Of a DNA stretch of 64,000 bases, positions 46,701-60,845 are shown piece after piece. The position numbers and the translations under genes were made by a program. Each line of letters starts with the position of its first letter. Position 1 is the stretch's first letter. The DNA comes from Gorsachius magnificus (Eukaryota; Chordata; Aves; Pelecaniformes; Ardeidae). The stretch is from assembly GCA_034008185.1 (NCBI GenBank), contig CM067081.1:107269265-107333264 (forward strand). The letters are read 5' to 3'. The notes under the pieces were generated by a model. It was not told where the DNA came from, did not search any database, and saw only the letters and a program-made list of their open reading frames with translations.

Positions 46701-48210
46701 CACAGCAAAACTTTATTCTCTGTGATTACTCTGGTGTAGTCCTATAAATTAATGGAGGAATACAATGCCTCTTGAATTGTCTCCTCAGCCTGCAAAAATA
46801 CAGGAAAAAAACATTGAGGCAAATCTGCTCTTGTATGCATAACAGGAACAGACTTACCAGGAGGACTTTTAAGGTATGCAATGTGTATTTTGCATGAAAA
46901 TTTAAAGGTGTCATTCTGATTGACTATCCTGGTATAGAGACTGGGCTCAAAACTGTATTTTTCAACTGATCAGATCTTTGATGCAAGCCTTTGAAAACTA
47001 AGAACATGTTTGATTCCATGTTGAAACAGTCATTTGCCTGACTTAGAAATACAAGCAACTAATAGCATCTAGGGAAAACGTGCCTGTATCTCTGCAAAAA
47101 CATCAGGTTTTCCTGCTCAGTGACATTTTCCGCTATGAATTTTTGTTATTACTGAGTGGCTTGCAATATTCAGAAGTTCATTTGATTCTCATTTCAAAGG
47201 TCTCTTTTCAGACCCAGTTATGGAATTCTCTTTGATTTGGCAGCTCAGTAGCTGCTGAACCTTGACATTTGTACAGGCAGCATTTGGGTGGAGGTAAAAA
47301 TACTTTTTTGTCTCTTACAGAAAAGCAGAAAAAACCCTAAATGTTTCTTGCATAACAATATCAACTATGGAAAATATTAAACAAGAAAATTGTTAAAAAC
47401 CTGTGGAAATTGAAACAGAAAAGCGATGCTGCTAGAATAGAACTAATCTCTTTCTCAAGTATCCAAAAGATCTAAACCAGATACGGCCAATGACTTCAAT
47501 TTTAAAAAATAGTGCAATACCTCAAAATTATCAGATCACCCAGATATTAAAGTCTAGGTGTGTCAACACATGTATTAAAAAAAAATAACCATACTGTTTG
47601 CTTTCATAGGGGCATTGTGGCAGATGGAGGACAACTGATACAGGACTTACTTAGACTTTGACCTTTTAGATTTTACTCTCTAAGTAATTTCCTCTTGAAA
47701 TCAACATATACAATATTATGCCACAAACCCACATCTACTACAAAGTCTATGGACTATCCACAGTACAAAGGTCAAAGATGACAAAAATTGCAGATTACAA
47801 ATATGCAGCTGTAGGAGGAACCCAAAAAAGGTAAGAAGGTGAGAAAATGATATCTGAAAAAGATTAAGGTATATTACAAACTAATTTACCCATTCAAACC
47901 AATAATATTATCCTCAGTAAGATATAAACATTGGCACTACACTTCAAGACCTCTGTTGATCCTACTGACCAGAATGAAATCTACCACTTTGTTAAAGTCC
48001 ATTTAGCATGTACCAATACCCAACTCATTTTATAGTTCATTTTTAAATGAAATCATAAGAGCTGGTGTGTTTGACAACCAACAATACTGAAGAAATAGAA
48101 GATCTATTACTGATCTTCTAACATCAATACCATTCCACTCATTTTTCTTAGATTCAGCTTCATGAAAATATTATAACTGCTCCATAAAATGTTTTTCAAT
48201 GAAACTCCTA

Positions 48211-48272
48211 GGTGTTGGTTGTGTTGGTTTTTGGGTTTTGGTTGGGGTTTTTTGGGGTTTTGTTTTGTTTTT
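48211..48272 (+). repeat. GT-rich tract with spaced G runs
   Basis: T-rich sequence with G runs of two to four (GGG, GG, GGGG, GGGG) about 4-6 nt apart. A two-layer G-quadruplex is conceivable. Probably a decayed simple repeat. Confidence 0.7.
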
Positions 48273-48511
48273 TAAATTGTGAAATATTTCTCAGTAACAT
48301 GCTGCATGGGCAAATCAGAGTATTGTCTACTGCTCCATTCTGTGGCTATTGTCAGTATCAGCAAATCAGTACTCTTACAATTTTTTTATATCCTGTCTTT
48401 TGTAAATATCATTGTTCTCAATTTCTTTACCTCTTGAAGAAGAAGTTGTGAATAGTAAAAAATAGCAAGTGTGTAGTACTGGTCAGTCTTCAGTGTTTTC
48501 ATCAACATGTT

Positions 48512-49110
48512 TAGAATCATGGAATCACTTTGGTTGGAAAAGACCTTTAAGATCATCGAGTCCAACCTTTAACCTAACCTGCCATCCCACCACTAAAACA
48601 TGTCCCTAAGCACCTCATCTATCCTTCTTTTAAATACCTCCAGGGATGGGGACTCGACCACCTCCTTGGGCAGCCCATTCCAGAGCCTGACAACCCTTTC
48701 CGTGAAGAAGTTTTTCCTAATGGCTAGCCTAAACCTGCCCTGGTGCAACTTCAAACCATTCCCCCTCATCCTATCATCTGTTACCAGGGAGGCCAACCCC
48801 CACCTCGCTACAGCCTCCTTTCAGGTAGTTGTAGAGGGTGATAAGGTCTCCCCTCAGCCTCCTCTTCTCCAGACTAAACCACCCCAGTTCCCTCAGCTGT
48901 TTCTCATAAGACTTGTGCTCTAGACCCCTCACCAGCTTTGTGGGTCTCCTCTGGACATGTTCCAGCAAGGCAACATCTTTCTTGTAGCGAGGGGCCCAAA
49001 ACTGAACACAGTATTCGAGGTACGGCCTCACCAGCACCAAGTACAGGGGCATGATCACTTCCCTGCTCCTGCTGGCCACACTATTCCTGATACAAGCCAG
49101 GATGCCATTT
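48512..49110 (-). mobile_element. CR1 LINE copy C, 5'-truncated
   Basis: About 600 bp on the minus strand. The 3' tail at 48512-48530 reads ATTCCATGATTCTAA, and the 5' end near 49110 corresponds to about 4318 of copy A. The 3'UTR and C-terminal codons are nearly the same as in copies A and B, so it is the same subfamily. It ends downstream of the lesions shared by A and B, so it cannot show whether it had them. Confidence 0.95.
48593..49109 (-). pseudogene. CR1 ORF2 C-terminal fragment
   Basis: Encodes the end of the RT thumb/connection region ([31 protein letters not shown]) and the C-terminal tail to the stop after RDMF at 48593. A frame break near 48785, from a short loss of codons around LFSLVTDD, separates the two open pieces. 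No catalytic box is present. Confidence 0.9.
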
Positions 49111-51139
49111 AGTTTCTCTCATATTTAAAACCATCTCATATTTTGGGATGTAAATATGAAATCTTGGTATTTCTTAACAGAAAAAGAAATTTCAGGAGAC
49201 ACTTATCAGCTATTATATATCTTGCATAAAGTAGAAATATATTTATCAAAGAGTAGTCCTATATGTAGAACTTACAATTTTTTCAGTTCTGATTTTAAAA
49301 AGAAAAATAGAGGAAATATAAAAAAACGTTTGCTTAGGAAGTCAAGGGAGAAGAAATAGGTGGGAGAACACCATTTCCTAATTTTTCACATTCTTTTTTC
49401 ACCAACTGCTAAGTGATATAACCTCTTTTGCTGTCAAACAGAGACCTCACTTTTTTTTTTTCCTGGAATATACCACAGTCAAAAGGAAAAGTAGATGAGG
49501 ATAGTAAATGTATTTTTGATCAGACAGGATCATCACAGTAGACTCTTTCCAGTTTAAAACTAATGGCACCTGGTTTAATTGCTGCTTTCAATTAACACAT
49601 TATCATTTGATTCAGGATTCACCCTTTTACCTTCATCTTTTGAGCAGCTAAATTCAAAGAACTGATATTTCCCTCAAGTATTTTGCATGAACTATATTGT
49701 TTTAAAAAAACCAAACCAATAACAACAAAAAAAACCCCCAAAAGCCAAAGTTTCTTACCAAAAATATCCTAAATATTTGCAACAACTCAACAGGAAACTT
49801 TATTCTCTAACAGATATAAGGTATAATCTAAGTTATCCAAGATATGATAAATTATGCAAACTAAGAATAAGCAATTAAGGTTTCCAATTTGCTAATCAAA
49901 AGTAAAATGTTTAGTATGCATATATTTAACCATGCAGCTGTCTGTAATGCATCTGCTGTAGGTATAGCAATGTCACCAACTTTGAATCTTCAAAATCCAG
50001 AAAAGGGAACTTTAAAAATAAATCATTATATAATTCTAAAAATACTAATATTTTAAAATGTATTTGGGGAACAATCTGCTTGCCCTGTGTTTTTTAAATA
50101 TTTATTTACAGCAAGGTAAGACACAGCCATAGTGGCAGAAGTTTGAAATACCCACTCAATGCAAAAAATACCAGAAACATCAGGACTTTATCATTCATCT
50201 GAGAAACTGGGTATTTATGAAAAGCACCAAGGAGGATGCACCTGTCTAAACTCTGGATACTGATATGTCCAAGGTAGCTACTCTGCATGTTGCTAGAAGC
50301 GCTGCATGTAATCAACAGAAAGAAATGGGCCATTGTGAGTGTGCAAGACACTCATCCTACCCTCAGCCTTCAAAGTGCACATTTTCTTCTAATTAACATT
50401 AAGGGAAAATAACAGCAACTCAGATGTAAATGTTGTAAGATAAATTAGATGAATCTCAGTTCATGTGTCCACAACAGTGTTATCACCCACTTTTTAGTAC
50501 TGTAAGGACTGAAAACCCCAGAGGAGGAGTCTAAGCTTCTCAACCTTTAGGGTACACATGGCCTTGTTCTGCTCAGTTCTGTAGCATTCCCATAAGCACA
50601 ATCTGAAATTTTTTTACAGTAAGCAGGAATATTGTATCCCCCATCATCATTCTGCCCATCAGTCTACTGCATTCTTTTGATGTTTGTTAAAAACGGGGAT
50701 TCTAGAGTGATCTAGAGTTACTGTCACTCAAAGTAACATAGAAATAGAAATCTATAGGAACATCTGAGGTATGTATGTGTATCAAATATATACAAAGATA
50801 AACACCATGTGATAAACAGGAGGAATTAGAAGTTCATGTATTGTTGCAGAGCTGTAATGTCACTGGAATTATTTGAGAGACATTGCAGAATTGCTCACAT
50901 GAATGGAGTGCTGCAATGGGTAGGCACAGACTTTACAGGAAGGACAGGAAGAGAAGGAAGTTGTGCTTTATGCAGATGACTCTTCACTACAGTCATCCAT
51001 AGTCAACAGAGAAAAGGTTGGCCAAAAGCATAGGCAAGGTTGGATGGAAGACCAAAAAGAAGAGACATGCTGGTGGATGTCTGTTACAGACAACTCAGGA
51101 AGAGAAAGTGAAAAAACAAACTTCTTTAAAATATTGGAA
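49111..51139. other. AT-rich non-coding DNA
   Basis: No gene or assignable repeat seen, apart from A- and T-rich runs (49450-49460, 49716-49740). The CR1 that follows may begin slightly earlier than 51140 but is too decayed to trace. Confidence 0.5.
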
Positions 51140-52290
51140 GACTCAGATGTAGGCCTTGGTTCTCATCAGATAATTTAACATCCCAATATCTTCTGGAAAG
51201 GCAACATAACATAATACCAATAATCTGGATTTCTAGAGTGTATTGGGGACAATTTTTTAGTTGTCCACAGTTGTCCCCAGAGGGGATGTTCTGCTGGATC
51301 TGCTACTTGTAAACAAGCAAGCAGTCACTAGTGATGTGATAATCAATGGCAGGCTTGCCTGTAAGGACCATGAGATGGTAGAGTTGAAAGATATAAAAGG
51401 AAGACAAATAGCAAAATAAAGACCCTGGTCTTGAAGCCAGCAGACTTTGGCTTGTTCACTGAACTGATTCAGAGGGATACCATGGTAGGTTGTCCTGAAG
51501 GGCAAATGGACCAGGACCAGCCTTTTCAATCACAAGAATAGCCCCTTCTGATGTACAAGAAAATAATCAGACATGGCTTGGCTAAATGAGGAACTCGTTA
51601 CCAAGCTCAAATGAAAAAAAAGAAAAAGGTCTCCAGATAGTGGAAAGGGAATAGGCTGCTTGGGAAGAACACAGAAGGATCTCCCAGGCATGCCACAACA
51701 GAATTGGAAAAGTCAAACTAAACTCAAGTTAAAACTAGTGAGAGACATGAAGGAGAATAAGAACTTCTATAAACAAATCAGCACAAAATTTAAGACCATG
51801 TAGGTCTTCTGCTGAATGAAGCAGGTAACCTAACTGCCAGAGAACACGGAAAAGGCTGAGATTCTCAATGTCTCACTCATTCCTAGCAGGGTCTGTTCTC
51901 AGATCTCCCAGATCCCTGGTGATGGCAAAACTTAGGGAAAAGCAGTACTACCCATTGTAGAAAAGAATCAAGTTAAGGACTACTTAGGTAAACTGGTCAT
52001 ACACAAGTCCCCAGATCTAGAGGGAATATACGTGAAGGAGCTGAGGTGTCACTGACTTTGAGGCAATTCTACCATCTTTGACAGATTGTGGTGACTGTGG
52101 GAGATTCTGGATGACTAGAAATAGGCAAATGCTAGACTCTAAGGTAAGAAGAAGGGTCAAGAAAGCTACAGGCGAGTCCAGCTCACCTCAGTCCTGGGAA
52201 GACTATGGAAGTCATAGATCATCATGGAAGCCATTGACATATATATAAGCAAAGAGAGGATGACTGAACAAAGCCACCATTTCTAAGGGC
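51140..52290 (+). mobile_element. Ancient, heavily decayed CR1-like LINE
   Basis: Across several plus-strand frames the CR1 ORF2 blocks appear in correct order. DVLLDLLLVNK and SDVIINGRL with DHEMVELK (endonuclease end) lie at about 51275-51395. WLNEELV is near 51576, and KLKLVRDMKENKNFYKQIS near 51725-51785. ENTEKAEILN is near 51843, VKDYLGKLVIHKSPD near 51972-52020, and a YRRVQLTSVLG block (RT) near 52165-52200. Stops and frameshifts are frequent. Divergence is far greater than in copies A-C, so it is an old subfamily. Both ends are approximate and no 3' tail was found. Confidence 0.8.
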
Positions 52291-55200
52291 AAATAGAATT
52301 TTGAGCTTCATTCTCAACACAACCCTAGATTTGTCATGTGAGTTAGATAAGCCACTTTTCAGTTGCTCAATTTCTTCTTCTGTATGAGTATCACACTACC
52401 TAAGCACCCATTAGTGTTTTGAACTAAACTGATTAGCACTGCTAATATGATCCAGCTCTTCAAGAAAGGATCTCAAAACTCTCTGCAGTGTCATTATCTG
52501 ACACTGATATCTGACGGTATATGTCCTTCAGACACCTTTTATCTATCACATTAAATAATGACCTTCATAGAGGAAAGAGTTCTCTAATTCATGAACTTCA
52601 GTTTGTTTAGCACATATCTTGCTGAAATGTCATATTTAAATTAGTATGTATGCCTCAAATCATTAAAAAATTAATATTCAAAATAATTTCAAAGTTAACA
52701 GGAGCTGATGCCCTTGGCTCATTATTCCCTACTCCAGCAGAATGTATACTGACATTATAAAAACAGACTGTTTCAAATTTCTGTGGGTCATTTTATAATC
52801 AAGAGCTTCCTCAGGCACCAAACATTTTTATTGTAGGTAGTCATTCGAGGTCTGTCATTTGAATTTGAAGCACTGCAGTTATCCACAAGCTTTTTCCTTA
52901 GGCACTTGAGAAGACTCATGCTCTGAGTAGTCCTCAGAAAAAATTGTGTTATGTCTACTTTCACCATGAATATGTTTAATGCATGTTTTGACTTTTCTGA
53001 CAGGTCTTATATTTAGGCTCCTGTGAGATGCAGTTCTGTATCAGCTCCTCCCCTCAAAAAGAAAACACTTCGCTTTTTCCAAACCAGCTGTTTATAGTCA
53101 GGTGGTTTGAATGTTGACTAGTCCTGCTTAGAAAGAAACAGTACTGTAGTCTCAATTAAACATCGATTTCTCTCTTACCAGGAGTACTGCACTCTCCAAG
53201 ACCCACCCGCTATTGCTTTTTCCTTCATGGTGAAAAAATTTTTAATAATACCAATTAAGTAACACAAATGCCATTTCTACATTTTTGCTCTGTTCCAGGT
53301 CAGCAAGATGTCAACTGGAAAACAATGACATAGCAACTTTAAAAGATTAGGGAAACAATTCTTTGCAAAATGGAAATACTGCATAAAAACTTAAGTGCAG
53401 TGAATCAGAAGGTGCTCTGATGAATGAGTTGACACAGGTCGTTCAAGACTGCTGTGCTGTATTTTTCTGGTGTAATTCTGCATAGACAGTGCTGTGAAAC
53501 GGACATGCCATTTTACCCATTGCCTTCCATCCTCACAATTACTAGACACAGCAAAGTAAATTAGGAAGAGTGGCAGCTGTCAATTAATTTTGATTTATTT
53601 TCAATTATTTAGATTTTTCATACATAATTAGTTTTATAATTCCCTTAATATGCTTGAAAATTACATTTCTCTTTTCAACCTTCCTTAAATAAAAGTTGAA
53701 TCTTTTTTATATTGAAAGCTACACTTCCTTATTTCTAGTGGAAGAGAAGCAAATTTGGCTTTTAAGGCATACTCCTCAACTTTCCTTGGCAGGAAATGGG
53801 CTTGTTTAGTCACACAACTGAGAACTTACACTTCATTTTTATCACATAGATAGACAACTGTGCTAAATTTCTTGCTTTCCTAGTATGACTTTACCTTGTG
53901 TGTATGAAACATTAAAAGCCAACTGCAAAATAAGGTTGGAGTTATTTTGTACTGGGGCTTAAATATGCATTGCTTACAGGATCAAAAATTATTAATGATA
54001 GAAAAATACACATATAACTAAATACATATAAACATATAGTTAAATGATGATGTGAATTTAAAATTTAATTTAAGCAAATGCTCTGTATTCTTAATACTGC
54101 AATCATGCAGTCAGGTCAGGGGTTGTCCTATGACTTCTAACTGCAGATTTACCTCCAGCATTGTTTTCTGAGGCATATGGAAGTGAAACATTAACAGCAG
54201 CCTCCAGCAATAATCCTGTGTATGCTTGTCATCAGCGCATGCTGGAGATATGGACACATTCCACCCATTCTATCCTTGGGCAGACTGAAAGGAAAACCAA
54301 GAAATCAACCTTGCTAGTTACAAATACACATGGAGAACAGATGTTTCCTTTGTTTTCCCTGTACTAGTTTGTCTAGGACTTCAAAAATCCAAGGGCATTA
54401 ATAAAGGATGAACCAGAGAACCCCATGAAGTTTTGCCAGGATATAATATATACAAAAAGAATGGGGAATGTAGACAACCACACACAAATATTAGTAAAGT
54501 GTAATGCTCTTGTAATATGTGAAACTTAAGATACTAAGAAAGTGAGTATATTGTAGCAACTACAGTTGGAGCACAAAGGGTTAGTAGGTTAGCATGAAAA
54601 TTTCTCTACCTAACCAGGGAAAGTTTCTCTGTAAAAAGAATTAGAGATTTCTTAAACTAAAGGGATTCTTTAGATTTAAAGTAACTTCAAAATTTTTATT
54701 CGGCATGCCGAATTGTTAGATCTTATTTAATTCCAAGCAAGTCCCACTAACCTACTGACAAACCTGGGAGAAGAACATATCCCTTCTGGACATGCCATGG
54801 ACAGAACCATAACCACTGTTGAACCAGTAGGAACACACTTTTGCTGTCCATAAAGCAAAGCACAAATTACATTCACCATTAGATCAGAGCTGGCATAAAT
54901 ACCTATCACACACTATTCTTTCTGCTACATGATCATCAGACAACCACATTCACTTTGGTTTTAATATAAACCACCCCATACCTGTCTGAAAGAAGAGGGA
55001 GATGAGGATCAGAGGTAGCTATATGAATGGGTACATCTATGATACAGTGACAGGAAACCACAAGAAGTGGTAGGATTCTCAGATACACTCACCAGCTATA
55101 TATATACACATCACATCATCATATACATATACATACATACATACATCACATCATTTATTTATTGCCAGAAAGGGGTTTTCTGCTCTCCACTCATCCCAGA

Positions 55201-56965
55201 TGTTCAGTGCTAAATAAAATCTATCAATATATGCCTATCAATTTCAGTTGATGATTCAGTCACTGTTTATCAAGGCATAGTCCACCTCCTGCCAAGAAAA
55301 GAGGCAGATGAAGCACATACATCACTATTGGTTCTGAGTGCATGATTTCTATTTGTTAGGCATATGCTACATTTAGTGGTCACTGGTATTGGGGCTGGTT
55401 CCTTCATGCTACTGACAGAAACGACTAATCAGGTAATTGCTTTACAGAGCAACCAGAGAACGTCACCTTCCACAGGTTGAAAGGAGATTCAAGAGGGACA
55501 AGCAAATGAATGGAAATATTAAAGAATGAGGACCGTCTTCCAGAAAATCCTGTCTCCCGAAATCCAAATGAACACATAATTCAACGAGTTCTTAGTGAGA
55601 TGTTGTAGTTAGAAAGCATGTGAGTGCTTATATGTACATGTAAGAATAGTGAGAAAAATAAGGTGATTTAATCTCACAGGCAGGGCATAATGAAATATCA
55701 TGTTCTTAAGAATCAAAACAGATTCAGCAACACAGAAACACCTCTGCAGGGAGAAAATGGATTTCACAAACCAGACTCCAGTTTAACAGAGAACAAGCCT
55801 AACAAGAACAGATGGCCAGAAATAATGATTAGGCAATTTAAAAGGAAGAATTAACAACTTTAGGTATTTGATGGGGAAAGTCATCATGAAGTGGTGATAC
55901 TGCTCCTATGGATATTTTCAAATATACACTGATATGTGTTATGTGATACACTTTTATGAGATGCTCGCAGCACATTCCTCAGAAGTCTCACAAGCAAAAT
56001 ATAATTGTTCCATGCCCTTATCCCAACATCCCTTTATAGCTTATATATGAAAACCAATACAATTACCTTTACCCACGTTGAAGAACAAATAGGTGGTCTT
56101 AGTCTATTTTATTAAATCCTCATCTGTCAAGCAAAGATAGTGTTTGGTATTCATGAGGAACTTAGCTCCTTGGCTATTTTAAACCTGGGAAATTGTTCTA
56201 CAACATTGAGTTAGGCATTAATGGTACATTGTATTAGTTATACAGAGGAAAATATTAAAACAATATCTTGTGTTTCTTCACTAGAAGAATTACATTGACA
56301 AGAAATCCCTACACTACATATACCTCCCCTGCTAAAATGGATTTTAGCCTTGTTTCTACTTGCTTATTTCAAAGACTCAGTAATTATACATTTTGATTGC
56401 TATAATTTACATATACTTAAGCACTAGCTAGCTCTCTAGGAGCAAAATTGCACCAATCCAACTTGAAGAAACGTCCCTTCTAAATCACAAATGTACTGGA
56501 ATACAGAGGAACATCATAAAGATAACACAAAAAGAGTATTCACTCCTCATCTACATTATACTGCACAACATGAAATATAATCTTTTTTTCTGTCCCAAAT
56601 AAAATATAAAACCACCTTAAAAACAAATCAGAAATTACCAATTTTATCCTGTATTTTCTTCCACTCCTTGAAGGCATCTTTCTTTTATTTATTCTACTAC
56701 TTTTAGATAATTTTAGTTTTGCCAGTTAGCAAACAAGTCTAATGCTACCAAATCTCTAGCTGCTCCATCAGTGTCATCTTATGGATAGGACAGCTGGTAA
56801 AATACCTTCCCAAAAAGCTGAACTAAGTTATCAGGAAGCTTCATTTTGCCAGTTTGACATTTTAAAAAGGGGCAAAACTGAAGGAGAATGAAATTAGTAA
56901 ATTTTAATATCTTAATTCTGCTGTATGCTGCAGGAAAGTCAGGGACCTGAGAGGACACAGAGTGA
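52291..56965. other. AT-rich non-coding DNA
   Basis: No supported gene. Contains the microsatellite at 55096-55149. Open frames are all short and motif-free. Confidence 0.55.
55096..55149. repeat. (TA)n/(CATA)n compound microsatellite
   Basis: TATATATATACACATC followed by ATACATATACATACATAC-type units, seen directly. Confidence 0.85.
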
Positions 56966-57335
56966 AGGAAGAAAAGGAGGCTGAAGGGAGACCTTATCAC
57001 TCTCTACAACTACCTGAAAGTAGGTTGTAGTGAGGTGGGTGTCAGTCACCTCTCCCATCTAGCGAGTGATAGGATGAGAGGAAATGGCCTCAAGTTGTAC
57101 CGTGGGAGGCATAGATTGGATATTAGGAAAAAATCCTTCACCAAAAGTGTTATCAAGCATTGGAACGAGCTGCCAAGGGGAGTGGTTGAGTCCCTGTCTC
57201 TGGAAGTGTTTAGAAGTTGTCTAGATGTGGCACTTAGGGACATCGTTTTGTGGTGGACTTGGCAGTGTTGGGTTTATGTTCGGACTCAATGATCTTACAG
57301 GTCTTTTCCAACCTAAATGTTTCTATGATTCTATA
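56966..57335 (+). mobile_element. 5'-truncated CR1 LINE
   Basis: Begins inside the ORF2 C-terminus ([23 protein letters not shown], out of frame at first). It continues with [39 protein letters not shown] and a 3'UTR with GGTCTTTTCCAACCT, ending TTTCTATGATTCTATA. It is moderately diverged. The 3'UTR (GTGTTGGGTTTATGTTCGGACTC) is not that of copies A-C, so it is another subfamily, close to the one at 13380. Confidence 0.92.
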
Positions 57336-60300
57336 TAACAAAACCAATGACCATAACGGAAGAAACAACTGAATGATCCCAGTAAGAGAGAATGAGCTTA
57401 TATAGACTGAAATGTTTTAAAGGCTAGGGTGTGGTACTAGTTACAGCCCACATAAAGGGGTTGCTTGAAGGAGGTTAGGCACTGCAATTTGACAACATTC
57501 CAAAGGATCTGGAAGGAAGTCAGCTTGAAATAAAAGAGTGGGCATTTTAAGGCAAGGATCATTTATGACAGCAGGTTCTAGACCTTCCTTCAAAGAGAGC
57601 ATTTTAAGGCATGCCTTTTAGGGGAAGACAAATAATTCCATGGAGAGTATAAAAGGTCTATTAATATGACCTCGATTCTCAATGCTGGCTTATTACAGAC
57701 AGCCTTTCTGAGTCACTGCAGTTTCTCCTGGTGACATTTCTCTGCCTTTAAGAAAATATTCCAGTCAAAAAACTGAAGAGACCTAGAAGGAAAAGGAGAA
57801 TGTTGAGAACTGTGGACTCTGATTGGAACTCAGTATGAGGTGGTTTGTTTTTTTTTTTTTATTCTCTAGAAGAGAGAATTTAAAATTTCAGTGATTCATA
57901 ACATCTGGCTTACAAATGCTAGAAAACTAGATGAATGCAGACCTAAGACAGTTTGTGGCAGCTGAGTTACTTTACTGATGCAACTACCCCATTTTTTTTT
58001 CTTGTCAGATGTCTTTTCAGATCATCAACAGTAGTTAAGTCCCTAATGTTGGAGTGACATTAGAAAAGTTTTCAATGTAGACTAAGCTCTTGCGTAGGCA
58101 ATGAAGCACAGATCTCTTGCCTCATATCATAAAGAAGATGGTAGAAAATAGATGCTGTTTTAGACTGATTTGCTGTTTTATTGTTCTTCCCGCTTTTAGT
58201 TTATGGTCATTGGTTGTAGACAAAGAGGAAAATAAAACCCCAACCTCCTAATCAAAACACCCTCCCTGAATTCCAAGCAGACATTAGCCAAGGAGGAAGT
58301 AAATGCCTTTTGTACCAGAAGCCGGAGAATAAAGATCACAGAAAACACTGGGTGGTATGAGAAACAGGACATCTGTCTAAAATAACCTCAGCCACTTGAA
58401 TCCTACAGCTCCCTATCCAACAAGGACCTGTGACCAGAACCCTTCCGAGCACAAGCCAGTCAATAGGGGATTATAGCTACAGCGTGAATTGCCTAATCAT
58501 ACATAACTTTTTCACTTCACAGGAATCAGTCTTTAACTTATCAAAAGCACTCTGTCTAAGTTTCAGATTATCCCTAAAAATCATGTAGGATTATTTGGAA
58601 AGGATTTGTACCTTGTTTATAATGCTTACCCCTCTGCACAAGTACATTAAGTGTTACAATAAGACCAAAAAAAAAAAAAAATCTGAAAGATTGGCCAAGA
58701 AGTAGCATTCATTTATTTTGTCTCTTTGAGCCTTCCTGCACCTGAAAGTTGAATATGGGGAGGTGCTCAATATTTTAATTATTGGTTAGACTCTTCACTA
58801 AACTGATCGTAGATATTTCTCAACCGCACTTGTTTTTTGTTTGCATTTTAGTAAGGCTTGTGTACATCATAGTGTCAGCTTCTCAGCATAAACAGCACAA
58901 AAAAAAACCCAGTATAAACTGATTGGAGTTCCTTATAAAAAACATACTGTCATCATTATTTTTTATTTTATGCTCTAATTTGGGGCTATTGACATTGTCA
59001 GAAAGCTGAAATAGAGTAAAATACTGTGGCAATTTTTAAATAACTTATCATCCAGATCTTGAAGGAACAGTCTTCATTGTCTTAACAAAGCGAATTTGTT
59101 ACCCAAAGACTGTAAGTGAAGTGAGAATCTGTGGAGAGAAAAAAAGATTTAACGCATGACTACTTTAAAGTTCAGAGGAAAACAGGACAACTTTCCCTTT
59201 TTTTTTTAGTAAATAAAATAGGTTACTTCGTCTTCATTACTCTGCTAACAATTCTGTGTTAAACTAGCACAAAAAAATGTTTGCAACTTATGCATTTGTG
59301 AAACTTAATTACTGCCTTTAAAAGCTTTATTGAGCATAAATCTATTTAAACTGCTCTATTTCCTAAAATAAGACATGCATCTAGGCCAACATTTCCAAGA
59401 ATACTATGTAAGCAACCAACCAATTCCCAATTTTTGCCCTATTTTTTCAATTTTATCCACTCCTATGAAATTGAAGATTCAAAATTCAACTAAGCAAAGA
59501 AAAGTGTCATAGCTGAAAATATACTCTGAAAGATCTAGTACAAACCTTAGACATTTGCATAAAGGAATTTTGTATACAAGTAGCATTAAACAGCTATACC
59601 TGGAGGGTATAGACTGTGAATTCAGAAATTACTTTCAATGTCTTCTACATTCTGGAGGTTATTACAATTCACATAAAACAGCAGTTTTATAGGCTTGAAA
59701 ACTTCACATTAATGTTCCTTTTTTTTTTTTTTTTATGTATTGTGTGAACAGCAGCAGAGAAAACAATATTGAATAATCATTAAACAACTGGGGAAGATTA
59801 TGTATAGACTGGTGTTTTCAAACAATAATTTACCATTTCTCTTTCTATTATATCTTGTTCTTACTTCACGGTTAAGAATTAATAATAGGCTTAATCAAAA
59901 TTTTCAACAATTCAACACTATTAGTGAGGAAAAGCTATCAGAAAAATGAAATAGTTATAAATTAGATTATGCAAAAAATAAAAAGAAAAAAACTATGATT
60001 GATTTCTCTTTTTGATGTTGTTCTTACCAAGATGAAAAATGTTCCACCATCACCACTCAACATTTATGGGTTATGTATGTTTAAATTGATTAAGAAAAAG
60101 GTTCAGCTCCTTAGCAACCTAATCTCGTAGACACTAAATCCACTTCTTTTTACCTTTGACTATTCAATAACCATGGGCAATAATACTTATTTAAAAAAAA
60201 ATAAAAAATAATCAAACTTCACAAGGAATCTATAAGATCTAGAGTCAGTTGTGGCAAGAGTTTACCTGAATAGACACTGATCAGACTGTTACTTTCCACA

Positions 60301-60519
60301 AGCATTAACTGTAAAGAAACCCAAATACACACTGAAAAATTATTTGAAAAATCCACGATAAAATTAAAATCCATTAATTTCATTCAAAATAATTGTTCAT
60401 TATTTCCATCCCCTCTGAATGATCATAAATTTAAGATATAAATTTATTTTGGTTGGATATTTTGACATTTGCAACAATTACCACATCACTAAACAGCTAA
60501 ACTCAAACACATGCAGCAC
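57336..60519. other. AT-rich non-coding DNA
   Basis: No supported gene or transposon. Poly-T near 57848-57860, poly-A near 58667-58681 and poly-T near 59719-59734. Confidence 0.55.
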
Positions 60520-60557
60520 ATAGAATCATAGAATGTTTGGGGTTGTAAGGGACTTTT
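60520..60557 (-). mobile_element. Very short CR1 3' end
   Basis: On the minus strand the last ~38 bp are AGTCCCTTACAACCCC and then two ATTCTATG units: the very end of a CR1 3'UTR, 5'-truncated to almost nothing. Such tiny CR1 tails are known, but at this length a chance match is possible. Confidence 0.6.
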
Positions 60558-60845
60558 CTTTCATATATTAAATCAGGTTGACAATACATGTATGAAGTTG
60601 AAGATCTGAGTATCAAGTTCAGCTCCCTCTCTTCTTTTCCTTAAAGCCAAAAAAGAAATGCTATACAAATTGCTTGATACATTTAAATATATGGAAGACA
60701 TGTATGCACAGAGCAAACTACAATGTTTCGAGGATGTAGAAAGCTCAGTGTAAAATGCTCTGGGCAGCTACAGAAGAAAAAGGAATAATAAAAAAAAATG
60801 CTCAAAAGTGTACAAGATCCTAAAGGTCAAAATGCATCTCTAAAG

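Larger units (their letters stand above)
37794..48511. other. Long AT-rich non-coding stretch
   Basis: Over 10 kb with no supported gene or assignable transposon. It contains a CA/TA microsatellite (37911-37964), three G13 runs (38294, 38953, 39253), an A-rich run (40089-40106), a weak exon-like segment (40650-40713) and a GT-rich tract (48211-48272). Remaining open frames are short and motif-free. Confidence 0.5.
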
